This document shows positions 10,973 to 21,418 of a DNA stretch of 64,000 nucleotides, one piece after another. This DNA is from Blasia pusilla (lineage: Eukaryota; Marchantiophyta; Marchantiopsida; Blasiales): NCBI GenBank assembly GCA_050084515.1, contig CM114273.1, positions 28,086,001 to 28,150,000 of the forward strand, written 5' to 3'. Under the pieces are notes generated by a model. The model was not told where the DNA came from and made no database searches. It was given only the letters and a program-made list of their open reading frames with translations. Each line of letters opens with the position of its first letter. Positions within the stretch are counted from its first letter, which is position 1. The position numbers were made by a program, and so were the translations under genes.

Positions 10973-11755
10973 GATTGCAGTATACTTACGGCTCTAATGG
11001 TGCATTTCTCATTCAGAACCTAAGTTCTGCTCATGATTAAAATGCCATGCAATCTACTTCTTATTTGAATAACATCTACTAATTCTCGGAGCTAGTACCT
11101 TCACAGTTTTCAAGCTTCCTTTTCTAAGCATTTTGTCCATAAGTGGATACGGCAAGATTGCCCGACTTTGCATGAAATTTTATCGGTTCTTCAAGATAAA
11201 TTAAAACCCTAGTCTCTTAAGAACTACCCTTGTAGTGAATTCTGAACCAGACAAAAAGATGGTACCTTTGGAAGGCAAAAAACCGATGTCGTATAGTAAA
11301 ATCAACCAGTGTTAGATAGAGTTTCATTAGTATTAAGTAAATTGGCTTAGAAAAAGGAGATTCTTATGTTTAAACCTCTTTATGGTGCCTCTTTTATGCG
11401 GGCCCAACTTTAGGAAAAGGAGGTAATAAATAAAAGATGACTTTATAAAAGTAAAGTAGTTGCTTTAATGAAAAGCAAAAGTAGTCTTGGTTGGTGGCTA
11501 GGTTAGTTGGGGTAATTTGGAAAATATCATATGGGTAAAAGAGGATATTTTGGAAGAGATAAGAGGAAATCTACTTGTGTCAAAATGTGATTGGCTAAGC
11601 CTTGAGAGGAAGCCATGTGGCACAAGATAAGATAAGCTCTATTTCGTACTCTTGTGGATCCCTTGTGAGTATATAAAGAGGAGGGACCTTCAAGGGTTCA
11701 TCACCTTCTATTCCACATCTTGAGTCTCTCGTGTCTCTCTTGAGTGTATGGCTTT

Positions 11756-11996
11756 GGGATTGCTTGCTCTTCCAATGAGAGTGGATCACCCCTCTTGGGA
11801 GAGTAACTTGATCATGGTCTATTCTTCGAGAGGTTTCTAGAGTGTGGTGTGTGTGGGGGGATGAGAGGTTTGTCACCGTAGAGGAGTTTAGTCATACTAA
11901 AATAGCGGATGTTTTGGCTTGTTACTTTTCCAATGAGAGTGGATTACCCCTCTTGGGAGAATAACTCCGCCAAAACCCATTCTTGAGGAGAGTAGA
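11756..11996. repeat. Direct repeat, two diverged copies about 165 bp apart
   Basis: The segment CTTCCAATGAGAGTGGATCA followed by CCCCTCTTGGGAGAGTAACT (from about 11770) recurs as TTTTCCAATGAGAGTGGATT followed by ACCCCTCTTGGGAGAATAAC (from about 11927). Each is followed by a CATTCTT/TATTCTT..GAGAG end. The repeats are non-coding and lie just before the ORF at 12012. Confidence 0.6.
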
Positions 11997-12011
11997 GAAT
12001 GTCTGTCAAGC

Positions 12012-12437
12012 ATGGATAGGGGTGGAGCACGAGCTGTGCCTGACTTTCCTTTCCTCAATCCTTACCATGTCAAGGTACTCTTTGTAGATAGGCACTGGTT
12101 CACTCGCTATTTAGTTTATCACTTTGGGGAGGCGTTCATGAACCAGGTCATGCAATCTCCAACTCCGGTGATTCTTCCTATCGTCACATATGGAAGGACA
12201 TGGGATTGTACTTTGTATGTCCTTATACAGCGATCCATGGATGTCAATAGGCTTGGTCAAGTAGGGTTTAACACTAGTTGTGCTATCTTCCTCGTGTACA
12301 AACGTAAAATAGTTTATAGGGATTTTATAGTTAGGAATTTCGGGGTCCGATGTTACGAAGAAGTGATCGCCTCGGCATTTCCATTTGTGATACCTGTCGT
12401 GAGAGAATGGAGAGTGTACATCATAATTTTGTATTGA
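12012..12437 (+). CDS. Unrecognised 141-residue ORF
   Basis: The ORF begins MDRGGARAVPDFPFLNPYHV and is rich in aromatic and branched residues, ending VREWRVYIIILY. No family or motif is recognised. The opposite strand is also open (12111-12581), so one of the two frames is a shadow, and the choice is uncertain. The surrounding region (11000-15000) is repeat-rich, which favours a mobile-element origin. Confidence 0.25.
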   Translation: MDRGGARAVPDFPFLNPYHVKVLFVDRHWFTRYLVYHFGEAFMNQVMQSPTPVILPIVTYGRTWDCTLYVLIQRSMDVNRLGQVGFNTSCAIFLVYKRKIVYRDFIVRNFGVRCYEEVIASAFPFVIPVVREWRVYIIILY

Positions 12438-13174
12438 AAAAGGAGAACTTATTAGAGAGTTCACCTTGCATCGACCGCATCTACCGTAGCTAGAAGGCCC
12501 GCCCTTGCTCAAAGAAAGATTCTTGACACGACACCGGCGGATTCCCGAAATCGCTAACAAGCAAAGGAGTCGGATGACCATGATGAGTTAGATGATGAGG
12601 AATCACAAGTAAGCTCCATAATTTTTTGCTTTGAATGCTAGAAGGTTGTTCCTTTTTGCACGATTATTTGGTTCAATCATTGAGTCCCATGTCTTATTTC
12701 GGATGATTTTTACCTTCAAGACAATGAAGTCATAGAGAGGGGTGAAGGCCACGGATTAGGTCCCTTGACTTTTCAAAGGGTGACATCGACCGGTTTATTG
12801 AATCCTCAAATTTTTACAACGGAGACCAATGCCCTAGCTACTCCTGGGTTGTCACGATATCCCGACAAAATTATCTTCACACCGATTAGAGAAAGTATCG
12901 TAAGTTCAATTTTAACTGCTCTTTATAAAAAATCTTGATGCTTTTGACAGGGATGATAAAATATTGGATTCTAATTTATATATCCGTTTGCAAAGTAGTC
13001 ATGGTTGATTAATGGAAAATCACTCGGACTATCGGTGCTGACTCTTAAGGGAGAAAATGATGATGAAGTGCTGGGTGGCAGGTCCAACCAGACGTCTTCT
13101 TCAAAGTCACCAATTGCATTGAGAAATTTACATGATCTCTATGATCCTCCTAACGCAACTATATCCTTCCTCGT

Positions 13175-13730
13175 ATTAACTAATTTTATTTTTTTGGATT
13201 ATGTTGAGTGTCCATAGGGAGAAAAGGAGAGCAAGGGACTGTAGGGGACACAAAAGCAAACTCCAACATCGACTTCTCTTTCTCAAGTGAGTAACCCAAG
13301 TAATTATCATAACGCATCTTTTTGCAGCCTCCTCTTTCCCTTGATGTGTCTACATGAGAGCTCAAGTTCTCATTATGTCGAGCATCTTTGCCCTCCACAA
13401 CGAGAAAAGGAGAGCAAGGGACTATTGGTGACACAAAAGCACACTCCAACGACATTGACTTCTCCTACTCAGATGAGCAATCCAAGTAATCATTGCTATC
13501 ACATCTTTTTGCAGCCTCCTCTTTCCCTCAATGTGTCTACATAAGAACTTAAGTTCTCGTTATGTCAAACATCTCGGCCCTCCACAAGGAGAAAAGGAGA
13601 GTAAGGGACTTTAGGGTACAAAAAAGTTGACTGCAACGTTATTGACTTCTCCCACTTTGGCAAGCAACCCAAATACTGATTCCTATCGCATCTTAAGTTT
13701 TTATTATGTTGAGCGTCTCCACACTTAATT
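13175..13730. repeat. Tandem repeat, unit about 183-189 bp, nearly three copies
   Basis: The motif GAGAAAAGGAGAGCAAGGGACT occurs at about 13219, 13402 and, with one change (AGTAAGGG), at about 13590. Between them recur blocks such as ATGTCTACA-like and CATCTTTTTGCAGCCTCCTC (at about 13313 and 13504), and TTATGTYGAGCATCT. The copies are diverged and contain no long open frame. The unit size is close to a nucleosome repeat, but no function is evident. Confidence 0.75.
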
Positions 13731-15071
13731 GTCAACTCCATACACTTTAAGGCACCATTCCAAAAAAGTTCTTATATTTTTGCGTTATGTAGGAGTCATT
13801 CAATAGAACACGTAATAGGTTGACGTCTCAATGTACAATGGTTGGTGACTTGCAACTTAGAAAACTAGTAAATACCTTCCTTGGGAATAACTAAGAGGTT
13901 TCCCTTGGACCAGCGGATTGTGTCAATAGTATACGGAAGTTAACAAGTAAACGTGTAAATTCACAAAAAAATGATACACATGATGCACCTTAAGCTCCAA
14001 TATCTACAAAGCCCACAACTCATTTGAGAAGTACATCACCAAGGAAAGCGGCTAGGCCAAAAAATAAAGGGAGAACGAACATCTCCGTCGTAGGTACAAG
14101 TAGAGCCAATATTTCCTCGAAGGCTTCTTTGGAAACTATGGGCTGAAAACCAATGCAAAAAATGACAGAAAGGATCCCACGTGGACCAATTTAAGGAATA
14201 GGTGGAGCCACTCGCGGTTCAAAGGCTTCTATGGAAATTTTAGGCATGAAACCTTCGTAGAAAATGAAGAAAAAAAACCCATCCTCTAGCACAAGAACAA
14301 CTAACTCCCAAGAGCAGTGGGACCAACAACTACCTGGGACCTCTTCCTTGGTAAGACTCAATGGGAATCTTGTGTACTATCAGAGATTTCATACAAAATT
14401 TCATCATGCCGAAAGAGATTTAAGATTACTAGCGGGTGGTGGGTCCATAAATTCGACCATGGAGGATAAAACCTACTTCTTGGAAACCATTAGGGAAATG
14501 AGTGTGGAAATTAAACTCTTGGATTTTAGCACCTGACAGAGTTTGAAGTGACATACATTTTCTTAATGCATTTTATTTAGAATTGAAGTTCCAATTCAAC
14601 CCCCTTTGACTGTTTTCTTGCATTTGGATTATGTAGTTCAAGGGTTTTGCCCTTGCATCCCTCTTGAATACAAAGGATGCACAAGTTTTTGTAATGCAAC
14701 CATTTTGATAGTTGAAATGAAAGGATTCTGCCCTTGTATCATTGTGTTTCATTCTCTCCTACACCCTTGCATCGCATTTCTAGTTTTTATATGCAAGGAT
14801 TATGATCAAAGATATCGCCGATGGAGACTCGACCGAGTCGACCCAGATCAGGTAAAATCCTATTAAACCACAAATGTCCTACTTTTTTGCCTTGGTTATC
14901 CAAACTATGGGAACTTCAAGCATATTAGCATCAGACCAAGGTGTGTCAATTTTCTCCACGCAACCTGTGAATTCTTCGATTTGGCCATGTGGACTTGTAA
15001 GAAAGTCGATGTCTTGAAGAAAATGGAGATGGAAATTTTGGAGGTGTTCCAAGAGAGGAATCTTCCCTGTC
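13731..15071. other. Repeat-rich interval, only weak ORFs
   Basis: A 90-codon plus-strand ORF (14264-14536), an 86-codon one (14606-14866) and a 68-codon minus ORF (14879-15085) are present, none with a recognisable family. The last ends in PIVWITKAKK and borders the 125-bp repeat at 15072. Nothing else is supported. Confidence 0.3.
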
Positions 15072-15712
15072 ATGCGCATACACATCGTTACACATCATAC
15101 GCTGTAACCGAATACACACACAAACACGTACGATCCCATGCTAACTCATGGCATCTAAACAACGAGACAAGAAGTACCAAAATATCTCCAATGAAAATAA
15201 GATCCAATCTCTCTCTACACAATCTCACACCATAGCTCTCAAAGGTGTGCACTCTCTCTCTCATGTCAAACCAAACCCACTCTCCTAATGAGAGGCTTGG
15301 GTTACACTCACAAGGCAAGGGACCATAGCTCGCCCGCCTCATGCCCAGAGGTTCAACAAAGAGAGAATGAGCTCTCAAGCTCTCTCTCCTTGGGATATAT
15401 ATCCCTCCCCTCTCCCAAGCTCTCTCCATGGTAACCTATTCTCCCAAGTCACCTCCTTGGCTCTTGACTTGATGTAGGAGGTCAAGGGTCACTTACCAAA
15501 AATATAAAGTCAAGCATACACTCAAAATGGTACTTACCTAAAATAGTAAGTTCCTTAGTATGGCTCCAAATGAGCCAAAACGAAGGGGAGACCTGCTCTC
15601 TTAGGTTTCCCGCGGCCTCAGCAGGTCATCCTCAACCTCTTAGGCCTATCCTCCACTACTCTTGAAGACGCTCTATTAGATCTCACCGATCTATCCTAAA
15701 GGACGTGATAGT
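15072..15712 (-). repeat. 3' LTR region of element A
   Basis: Positions 15196-15712 match 24242-24752 in the same orientation. Shared landmarks are CTCTCAAAGGTGTGCACTCTC, GAGAGGCTTGGGTTACACTC, TCTCCTTGGGATATATA and AAGTCACCTCCTTGGCTCTT. The adjoining 125 bp (15072-15195) are not in the right-hand copy but recur at 15714-15838, so the exact LTR limits are unclear. The LTR copies differ at many positions, which implies an old insertion. Repeats of CTCTCTC occur in both. Confidence 0.7.
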
Positions 15713-15713
15713 T

Positions 15714-15838
15714 GTCGTGCGCATACACATCGCTACACTACATACATCGTTGTCACCGAACACACACACAAACACGCACGATCCCATGGTAACTCATGGC
15801 ATCCAAACAACGAGACAAGAAGTACCAAAATATCTCCA
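15714..15838 (-). repeat. 125-bp repeat flanking the 3' LTR (second copy at 15072-15195)
   Basis: The unit starts TGTCGTGCGCATACACATCG here and TGTCATGCGCATACACATCG in the other copy, and both end GACAAGAAGTACCAAAATAT then CTCCAAT. It immediately precedes the LTR body on one side and follows it on the other. A diverged third copy is part of the fragment at 9937-10245. It may be the true LTR end plus its counterpart in the element tail. Confidence 0.6.
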
Positions 15839-16026
15839 ATCGCCCCTCTAGCTGGTGGTTAGGACCCTCTAACTCCAGATAGCCATCTATCCCTACCTAC
15901 CATAACATACATCTCTCGGACGCTAAGAGCAAGAAGGCCGGGTGCTTATGTGGCCCCATCGTTAGTCGCCTTCCTGTCATCCATGTCAGAGAAAAAGTCG
16001 GGATCGAAACCTACCTAGTATCTCCT

Positions 16027-17197
16027 CTATGTACATCTGGGACACATCCATCATCCCCAAGGAACCCTAGTGAGAGGTGGCATCAGACATGCCATATGCC
16101 AACCTCTCGAACAACCATCACAGACTAGCATCGTGGCCGCAACACGGGCAGAACCACACAACATACAACGCAAGCCTGTAGGAACTACTGCTAAGCTCAG
16201 ATCCACTGTACCATCAATGTTAGGAAGGTGACATGGTGCACAATTACGCACATGGTCCTTCCATACCATACCATCGCGTCCCTCTAGCAAGAGAACACCG
16301 GGTGGCAAAACGTCACGCACTCTCAAGATAGTGCGTCCTGCAGTCACATCCAACGTCCTCGGTGCTGTCTGCTGCAAGTAGACATAATCTTCCTGATGAA
16401 ACCTCCGGATAGTTGGTCGATAACCAACTATCCAAATAGTCGCATACCTCAACGTATTCCGATGCTGCGCAATCGCCAAGTTCTCGAACGCCATGGGCAT
16501 CACTCTCCAAAACAACTCAGCCCTCTGAGAACATGCTTGCATCCATACATCTGGGTCATCAAGGTCCAACACCTTACCAAAATCTCGACGAATGGCCGCA
16601 GGTAAATCTGGTTCTCGGCCATAAAGAAGCAAGTACGGTGAAAAAGACGCTAAGGATGCATGTCTACTGAATCTGTATCCCATTGCCAACCAGGGAAACT
16701 GGAGGTCCCAATCTCCTAGGTGACCTCTTTGCAAGCCATACTTGCGTAAATACCTCTTCAGCGTCTGCACAATTCTCTCCGCTAATCCATCCGCCTCGGG
16801 ATGATCTCGCGAAGTCGTACGATGGTCGATGAGCGTCTGATCACACAAGGCTTGGAACTCACCGCGAAACTCGGTACCCTGGTCTGTCAACACCTCAGCT
16901 GGTGCGCCATAATGACTCAGCACTCTATCAAGGAAGGCATAAGCTACTCCCTCACTCGCTTTGGCAGTCAATGCAACCAACTCGATCCACTTCGAGAAGT
17001 GCTCGACCATCACCAACACATAACGACTGTGACGCTCCGTCTAAGGAAAAGGTCCTACAAAATCCAAACTCCATCTATACCCTAAGCCCATGATCGGTAA
17101 TGGATGCAACTGTGGAGTCGGAGCATAGAACGATGCTCGGACCCGATCACACACCATGCACTTGGCAAAAAACTGCTGAACATTAGTCTACATGCCT
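16027..17197 (-). pseudogene. Element A integrase with C-terminal PHD finger
   Basis: The core reads WSLDFVGPFP (first catalytic Asp, before an in-frame TAG near 17042), LTDQGTEF (second Asp) and ADGLAERIVQTLKRYL (catalytic Glu), the DDE triad of Ty3/gypsy integrases. Upstream, CMVC near 17150 completes the HHCC zinc domain begun in the RNase H ORF. Near the C-terminus a PHD finger starts CMLCGSARVAATMLVCDGC, followed by RGWHMACLMPPLTRVP. A TGA at 16051-16053 interrupts it, but the next codons read WMCPRC and supply the last Cys pair, so the ancestral protein carried a full Cys4-His-Cys3 finger. PHD fingers commonly bind histone H3 tails, and here the finger might guide integration into particular chromatin, much as chromodomains do in chromoviruses. 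That role is inference. Confidence 0.85.
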
Positions 17198-18087
17198 CAC
17201 CACCAATATTGAATCTGGAACAAGTTGTACATCTGCTTCATCCCAAAGTGACCCAACTCCTCGTGGGCATGCTGCACTAGTCGTGCTCTCTGCGAAGGAT
17301 GCCGCACCACGCGTACTCTGCCATCCTCCCAAGCCCTCAAAACATGTGTCCATTCCCAATGGAACCGTTTGGCCCGCTGTAGGATCCGATCTCGCTCTCT
17401 AGCATCCACGGTGCTCGCAACGCTGCCAATACGAAGGTACTCCAAGACTACTCCATCATCATGAATATCTCGGCCACTTGTCGTGTCCTCACTGGTCTCG
17501 AGATCCAAGGACTTTCCACTAGACCTTGCCATCGAAGTCTCCACACTTTGGCTCTCCATAGCCAACATGCCTAAATAGGCTGACGCGTGCCATCCTGGCA
17601 CCGACTCCTCATCACTCTCTCCATACCATTGAGCTCCAGTCGCATCTTGCTGACTCGGACATGGGTTACGACTCAACCCATCTGCATCCTGGTTGAGCAT
17701 CCCAAGTCTATGTACCACCTGAAAATCATATTCCTGCAACAATAGAGCCCATCTCGCAAGCTTCCCCGTAAGCTTGTCGGACTCCATCAACCACTTTAGT
17801 GGTTGATGATCAGTGATGATGGTAAAGGGGTTTCCGAATAAGTAACACCTGAAATACGCGATAGCCCACACCGTAGCCAAGCACTCACCCTCATACGACT
17901 TGTACTTCGCCTCTGCAGCGTTGTTCGAGCGGCTAGCATAAGCCACCACAAACTCTCTACCCTCATCATCATGTTGGGTGAGCACCGCTCCAAGCCCCAA
18001 CATGCTCCAATCTATGTGCAACTGGAAAGGACGCCCCCTGATTGGTCTCCTCAAGATGGGCGCGGACGTCAACCTGTCCTTGATCAA
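17197..18087 (-). pseudogene. Element A RNase H and start of integrase zinc domain
   Basis: The frame contains the retroviral-type RNase H motifs FQLHIDWSMLGLGAVLTQ (catalytic Asp), YKSYEGECLATVWAI (Glu), FTIITDHQPLKWLM (Asp) and the DADGLSRNPC end motif. It continues to HAHEELGHFGMKQMYNL, the two His of the integrase HHCC zinc domain. A TAG separates it from the upstream reverse transcriptase frame at 18087. In relatives these form one continuous polyprotein, so the stop is damage. Confidence 0.9.
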
Positions 18088-19101
18088 CTAAAATGCTCGC
18101 TCCTGCTCATCCCCCCAGTGCCACTCGTGATCCACCTTGGTCAGCAAGGTTAGCGGCTTCACAATCGAACTGAATCCCTTGACGTATTGTCGATAGAAGT
18201 TCGCGAATCCCATGAATGCGCGAACACGGCTCACATCTGTAGGGCGTGGAATACGTGAGATAGCCTCTACCTTCGTCTGATGAACACCAAGACCCCTTGG
18301 GTATATCGTATGACCCAAGTACTCAATCTGGTCATAGAAGAACTTGCACTTGCCTGGATGTAGCTTCAGCCCATGTAATTGCAATCGTCGAAACACCTCC
18401 TCTAGATGTCGCTCATGCTCCTCAACCGTGGCGCTAAAGACTATGATATCATCAATACAACACCTAGCAAAATCCGGACTAGCCAAGATCCTATCCATGA
18501 CCCGTTGAAACTCAGCCGAGGCGTTCTTTAACCCAAATGGTAAGAACCGCCACTGGTACAAACAATCCTTCCCGTGAGGATCGATGCCCCAAAATGCCGT
18601 CTTCTGCCTGTCCTCCAACCTGATAGGCAGTTGATGGTATCCGGCTCGTAAATCCAATGAACTGAAGACCTTTGCGTGACCAATCGCATCAAAGATCTCC
18701 TCAAGGGTGGGCATGGCATACCTATCGGACTTCGTCTGTCGATTGATAGGTCAGTAATCCCCACACATCCGCCTATCCGTCCAGTTGCCATGCACATCCT
18801 TGTTAGTGGGCATGACAGTGGCAGATGCATACTCCCCTTGTGACATCTCCACTAGTCTTGCTCCGACCAAGTCCTCACTCCTACTCTGAATCAGAGCCCT
18901 CTCCATATCACTGTACCTGTAGGGTCGTCGAAAGATCGGCGTGTCACTCGACAACTCAATGCGGATCCCCGGTCCCTTGAGCATACCCAAATCCTCCATG
19001 CTAAATGCAAAGCAGCTCCTATAATTCGTGAGGAACTGATGTATCCGGCGCCGCTCTCCTCCTGTCAACTTAGGGACCATATCTGGCTCCCAAATCTCCA
19101 T
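18088..19101 (-). pseudogene. Element A reverse transcriptase
   Basis: Two in-phase ORFs joined across a TGA. The first (18751-19101) carries GPGIRIELSSDTPIFRRPYR and ATVMPTNKD...RMCGDY. The stop falls where relatives read Arg (DYRPIN), consistent with CGA changed to TGA. The second (18088-18714) carries VFSSLDLRAGYHQLPI, FLPFGLKNASAEFQRVMD and the catalytic CIDDIIVFS (usually YxDDI). It then has LEEVFRRLQLHGLKLHPGKC and FMGFANFYRQYVKGFS, the standard order of Ty3/gypsy RT motifs. All core motifs survive, so the element was recently functional relative to the age of the locus. Confidence 0.93.
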
Positions 19102-19284
19102 CGTGACTACGGTAGGACTCTCTGGCGCGGGTATTGGTGGTTGCTATGGTGCAACCCCATCTCGAACAACAACGCTCGGTTGCTCTTCTGCAGCCAATTG
19201 CAAACTCTGATCTCCTCCACATGCAGTGCTTGGAACCACGCTCGATGTTGTGGCTATCATCTCCTGGCGTAGCTGCAAAACATC

Positions 19285-20400
19285 TCAAGAAGTCCAAGGG
19301 TGTCTCTCCCGATCTCCCCTGGTACGTAGATCTCCTCGGGTCTCGCCCCCAGCCACTGCCTCCACCGTCTTGGTACGCATGGGGCTCACCAATGCAACCA
19401 CGGTGATCTGTCGCGATCTCATACGACGCTGCTCATCCACTCCCAAGCTGAGGATCCATGTCAAGCAGTTCAGGTCCATCGCCTGACCCAACACATGGCG
19501 TCATGATGCCTCTGACATTGACGCAACTGCTGTCACTCCTGTGGGAAATCCCATCGCTCGCTCTCTCTCATCGGCGTTGGGCTCCACCAACCGCTGAACC
19601 TGGTCATCCCAAACCAAGCGAGGACCGGCCTCCTTGTATGCATAGGAAGCGGGAAAACTCACAAACATGGGCAAGGCTCCCCAAGGCTTGCCTACCTGTT
19701 GACCACAATCAGCAGTGGTCGATCATCGTGCCTCACTGCCTGTGATCGACGACATGGATCCAGAATGGAATCCACTAATAAATGGGAGGGGCGCGCCACT
19801 CTCGCATACGCCCTCCGTAACAGCGCATGGGGCACCAAGTTTGTCCATCATAGACGCAGGCGATGGGCTCTAGAACCTACACTCGCCGCATCCAAGAACA
19901 CTGCTGGGCCGATCCAAGCATGCACCTGATGAGCACTCGTCACCACCCGTGACCTGGAGTCTCCTAAGATGGGCACATTCTCCAGAATGTAGGCTAGAGA
20001 ACGATATTGGTGCTCCTGCAACTCCCGTAAGACCCTCAACATCTCCCAAAACAATCTGGACCGAGTGTCAGCCAACCCGCTATCTCGTCCAGCACTCGAT
20101 TGGCCTTGAGATGGCCAACCGGCAATGACCAAATCAATGGTCCCTACCCGCTCTAAGTCCTGCGCCCCCAACAACGAAATATCCCTGGGTAGGGAACTCT
20201 GGTACCCCTATACCGCGGACGTAGACAATAATTCCGGAAAACATAGGCATAAGTGCGCCATATGTCGTAGTGAGACGCGCCTTGCAACATCATCACTCTC
20301 CACATACAGGTACTGTTGTACTCGCTCTCCTGCCTGCAAAACAGCAGCTAACCGTGTGCTAATCCCTCCAAAGAGATCTAACACTCAAATACCCTCCTCC
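19285..20400 (-). pseudogene. Element A C5-cytosine DNA methyltransferase domain (DNMT3/DRM-like)
   Basis: The domain starts at about 20388 with VLDLFGGIST, the SAM-binding motif I of C5-cytosine methyltransferases. It continues with LERVGTIDLVIAGWPSQGQS, which is motif IV where the catalytic Pro-Cys should be and here is Pro-Ser. Next come DTRSRLFWEMLRVLRELQ and AYILENVP (motif VI, Glu-Asn-Val), then DAASVGSRAHRLRL (motif VIII, resembling the DA..VS.AHR.R of DNMT3). It ends with LVEPNADEREQAMGFPTGV and RHVLGQAMDLNCLTWIL (motifs IX and X). It lies between protease and RT. Frame changes near 20190 and 19850-19500 break it, and the catalytic Cys is lost. The normal activity of the family is transfer of a methyl group from SAM to C5 of cytosine in DNA. 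Confidence 0.85.
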
Positions 20401-21418
20401 GGATACACCACACAATGGGTGTGGTATCCAAGGGTGTCATCGTAGCACTCCCTGCTACCTCGTGTTCCTCAGACCCGTCACGCTCCGGTGCAAACGCCTC
20501 GCTCCACGCGGTGTGCACGTGCTCATCTGCCAATCGTCGAAGCTCCTCAGTCGAGCCCCACAACGACACCTCTCCTCCACAGAATGATGCAGCTACCATA
20601 ACACTCCTCTCCATAGAAATGTTAGGAATGGGAGTATCCTCTTCATGGACATGTCCCTCAATCAAATCACTAGGCCAAGTGATGGCACTGATAAATGCTG
20701 CTAAGGTTGCCATCTCTCCTGGTCGTTGCTCGATCACTACACATGTGAATCGAACAGGTAATGAGCTAAGGTGCCCATCACCTGACTGCTATCCTAGTCT
20801 GTAGGACGTTGACTCCTCCTAGTAATCGAGGGAAAACCCCATCGGGTATAACATTGCTCCACCAACCAAGACGTCGTAGGACTCTGCATCAGTCACTATC
20901 GCCTTGGCGTGCACCACGGACTCATCTGTAGGATGTCTCGGGTGAATCCTCATCACGACCTTCTGTTGGATGATATACTGTGTGGTAATTGCTCCACCCA
21001 AGGATTTCTGTATCCGGAATGGACAATGCTCCACATCGGCTCTCGTCAAGCCCAATCCTCTGAATGACGCTTTCCCCAACATGAGGGGTTGCGCTCCTGA
21101 ATCCAACAAGACGCGCTGCGGACTAAAAGCTCTACCCCTTGGACTCACCAACTGGAAGACCTCTCCTTGGCTATCCAGCAACACAACACCAAGAGAAGCC
21201 ATGGCACGCTCTATCGCGGGTCTAGCAGGCATCTCCGCCATCCTAGCAGCCGTAGCATGCCATGAATCTGACGTGGATGGTCTGAGCATCCGCTCCAAGG
21301 GCAGGTCCATCACCTCCTCTGCAATCACCTCTGAACGTGATGCAGGAACTCCATCTCCACGCCCACATAGTGAAGTGGCCAGCCGAAAAGCCTCGGCGGG
21401 CGTACCCCCAAACGTCAT
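20401..21418 (-). pseudogene. Element A aspartic protease and linker
   Basis: The ORF 20819-21418 carries VLLDSGAQPLMLGKASFRGL, whose Asp-Ser-Gly is the catalytic motif of retroviral-type aspartic proteases. It is followed by AESYDVLVGGAMLYPMGF, the conserved strand at the end of the fold. The next frame (20378-20737) is a linker of about 120 residues (SLWGSTEELRRLADEHVHTA) that matches the same place in element B and leads into the methyltransferase. The linker has no known domain. A frame shift just before the methyltransferase start distinguishes A from B. Confidence 0.8.

Noticed and set aside
15240-15440. CTCTCTC-rich LTR segments as promoters with a defined TATA box
   Set aside because: GATATATATCC occurs in the LTR and might act as TATA, but no independent evidence for start sites was seen.
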